This document shows, piece after piece, positions 13,770 through 13,880 of a stretch of DNA of 13,880 bases; position 1 is the first letter of the stretch; each line of letters begins with the position of its first letter. The translations under genes were made by a program, and so were the position numbers. This stretch comes from Clostridia bacterium (lineage in GTDB: Bacteria > Bacillota_A > Clostridia > Christensenellales > UBA1242): contig JAFQOM010000179.1 in NCBI GenBank assembly GCA_017403205.1, forward strand, positions 1 to 13,880. The letters run 5' to 3'. The notes beneath the pieces were generated by a model, which had not been told where the DNA came from, did not search any database, and was given only the letters and a program-made list of their open reading frames with translations.

Positions 13770-13880
13770 TTAAAACGAACTTACATAGTTTTTAACAATA
13801 TCCGTTATAAATGATCCTGCAACTACAAACAAAAAAAACAGCAACCACAATAACAAGCAACAAAGTGCATAAATAAGATC
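13770..13880 (-). CDS. Unrecognised membrane protein, C-terminal fragment
   Basis: The window edge cuts this gene. On the minus strand the frame starting at base 13880 reads 36 codons and stops at TAA (13770-13772). It has a strongly hydrophobic stretch (LIYALCCLLLWLLFFLFVVAG), long enough to cross the membrane, then a short tail ITDIVKNYVSSF. Codon use is AT-rich as in its neighbours, and a terminator follows at the right distance, which makes a real gene end likely. Nothing identifies the family or function. Confidence 0.55.
   Translation of the reverse strand, partial: DLIYALCCLLLWLLFFLFVVAGSFITDIVKNYVSSF

Overview
The window reads as DNA from an uncultured, strictly anaerobic, low-GC Bacillota (Clostridia-like) bacterium. 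The clues are AT-rich codon use and Shine-Dalgarno sites throughout the main part, a pyruvate:ferredoxin oxidoreductase, the Firmicutes-style truA-rplM-rpsI gene order, and a very large surface protease of a kind typical of host-associated Clostridia. The exact lineage cannot be named from sequence alone.

The window seems to contain two kinds of DNA. Positions 1 to about 600-660 are visibly richer in GC. They carry the 3' end of mazG, a complete HU gene (hup) with GC-ending codons, and a strong terminator, followed by what looks like the tail of a convergent gene. From about 660 onward the DNA is uniformly AT-rich. The switch falls inside two reading frames and appears to cut both, so it is either an assembly chimera or a recent recombination junction.

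The AT-rich part runs as follows. Minus strand: a truncated membrane-protein gene (start at 953), ung (uracil-DNA glycosylase), trxB (thioredoxin reductase, GTG start, own promoter), the rpsI terminator, rpsI and rplM (one transcript with a sigma-A-type promoter and a structured leader resembling the Firmicutes L13 leader), and truA with a promoter so close that the mRNA may be leaderless. Plus strand: the PFOR gene (4980-8444), divergent from truA, with its own consensus promoter and a bidirectional terminator. Minus strand again: a single 5-kb gene (8525-13531) for a secreted, membrane-anchored papain-family cysteine protease with a long repeat stalk. At the far right is the C-terminal end of an unrecognised membrane protein, followed by its terminator.

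Most genes are core housekeeping functions (DNA repair, redox, translation, tRNA modification, pyruvate oxidation). TrxB and PFOR are both parts of anaerobic redox metabolism, but nothing shows that they are co-regulated. The most unusual gene is the 1668-residue protease: signal peptide, propeptide, complete C1A active site, lectin-like domain, MBG-type repeats interrupted by a second repeat type, InlB-like repeats, a transmembrane helix and a short basic cytoplasmic tail. No tRNA, rRNA, CRISPR array, insertion sequence or phage gene was seen.
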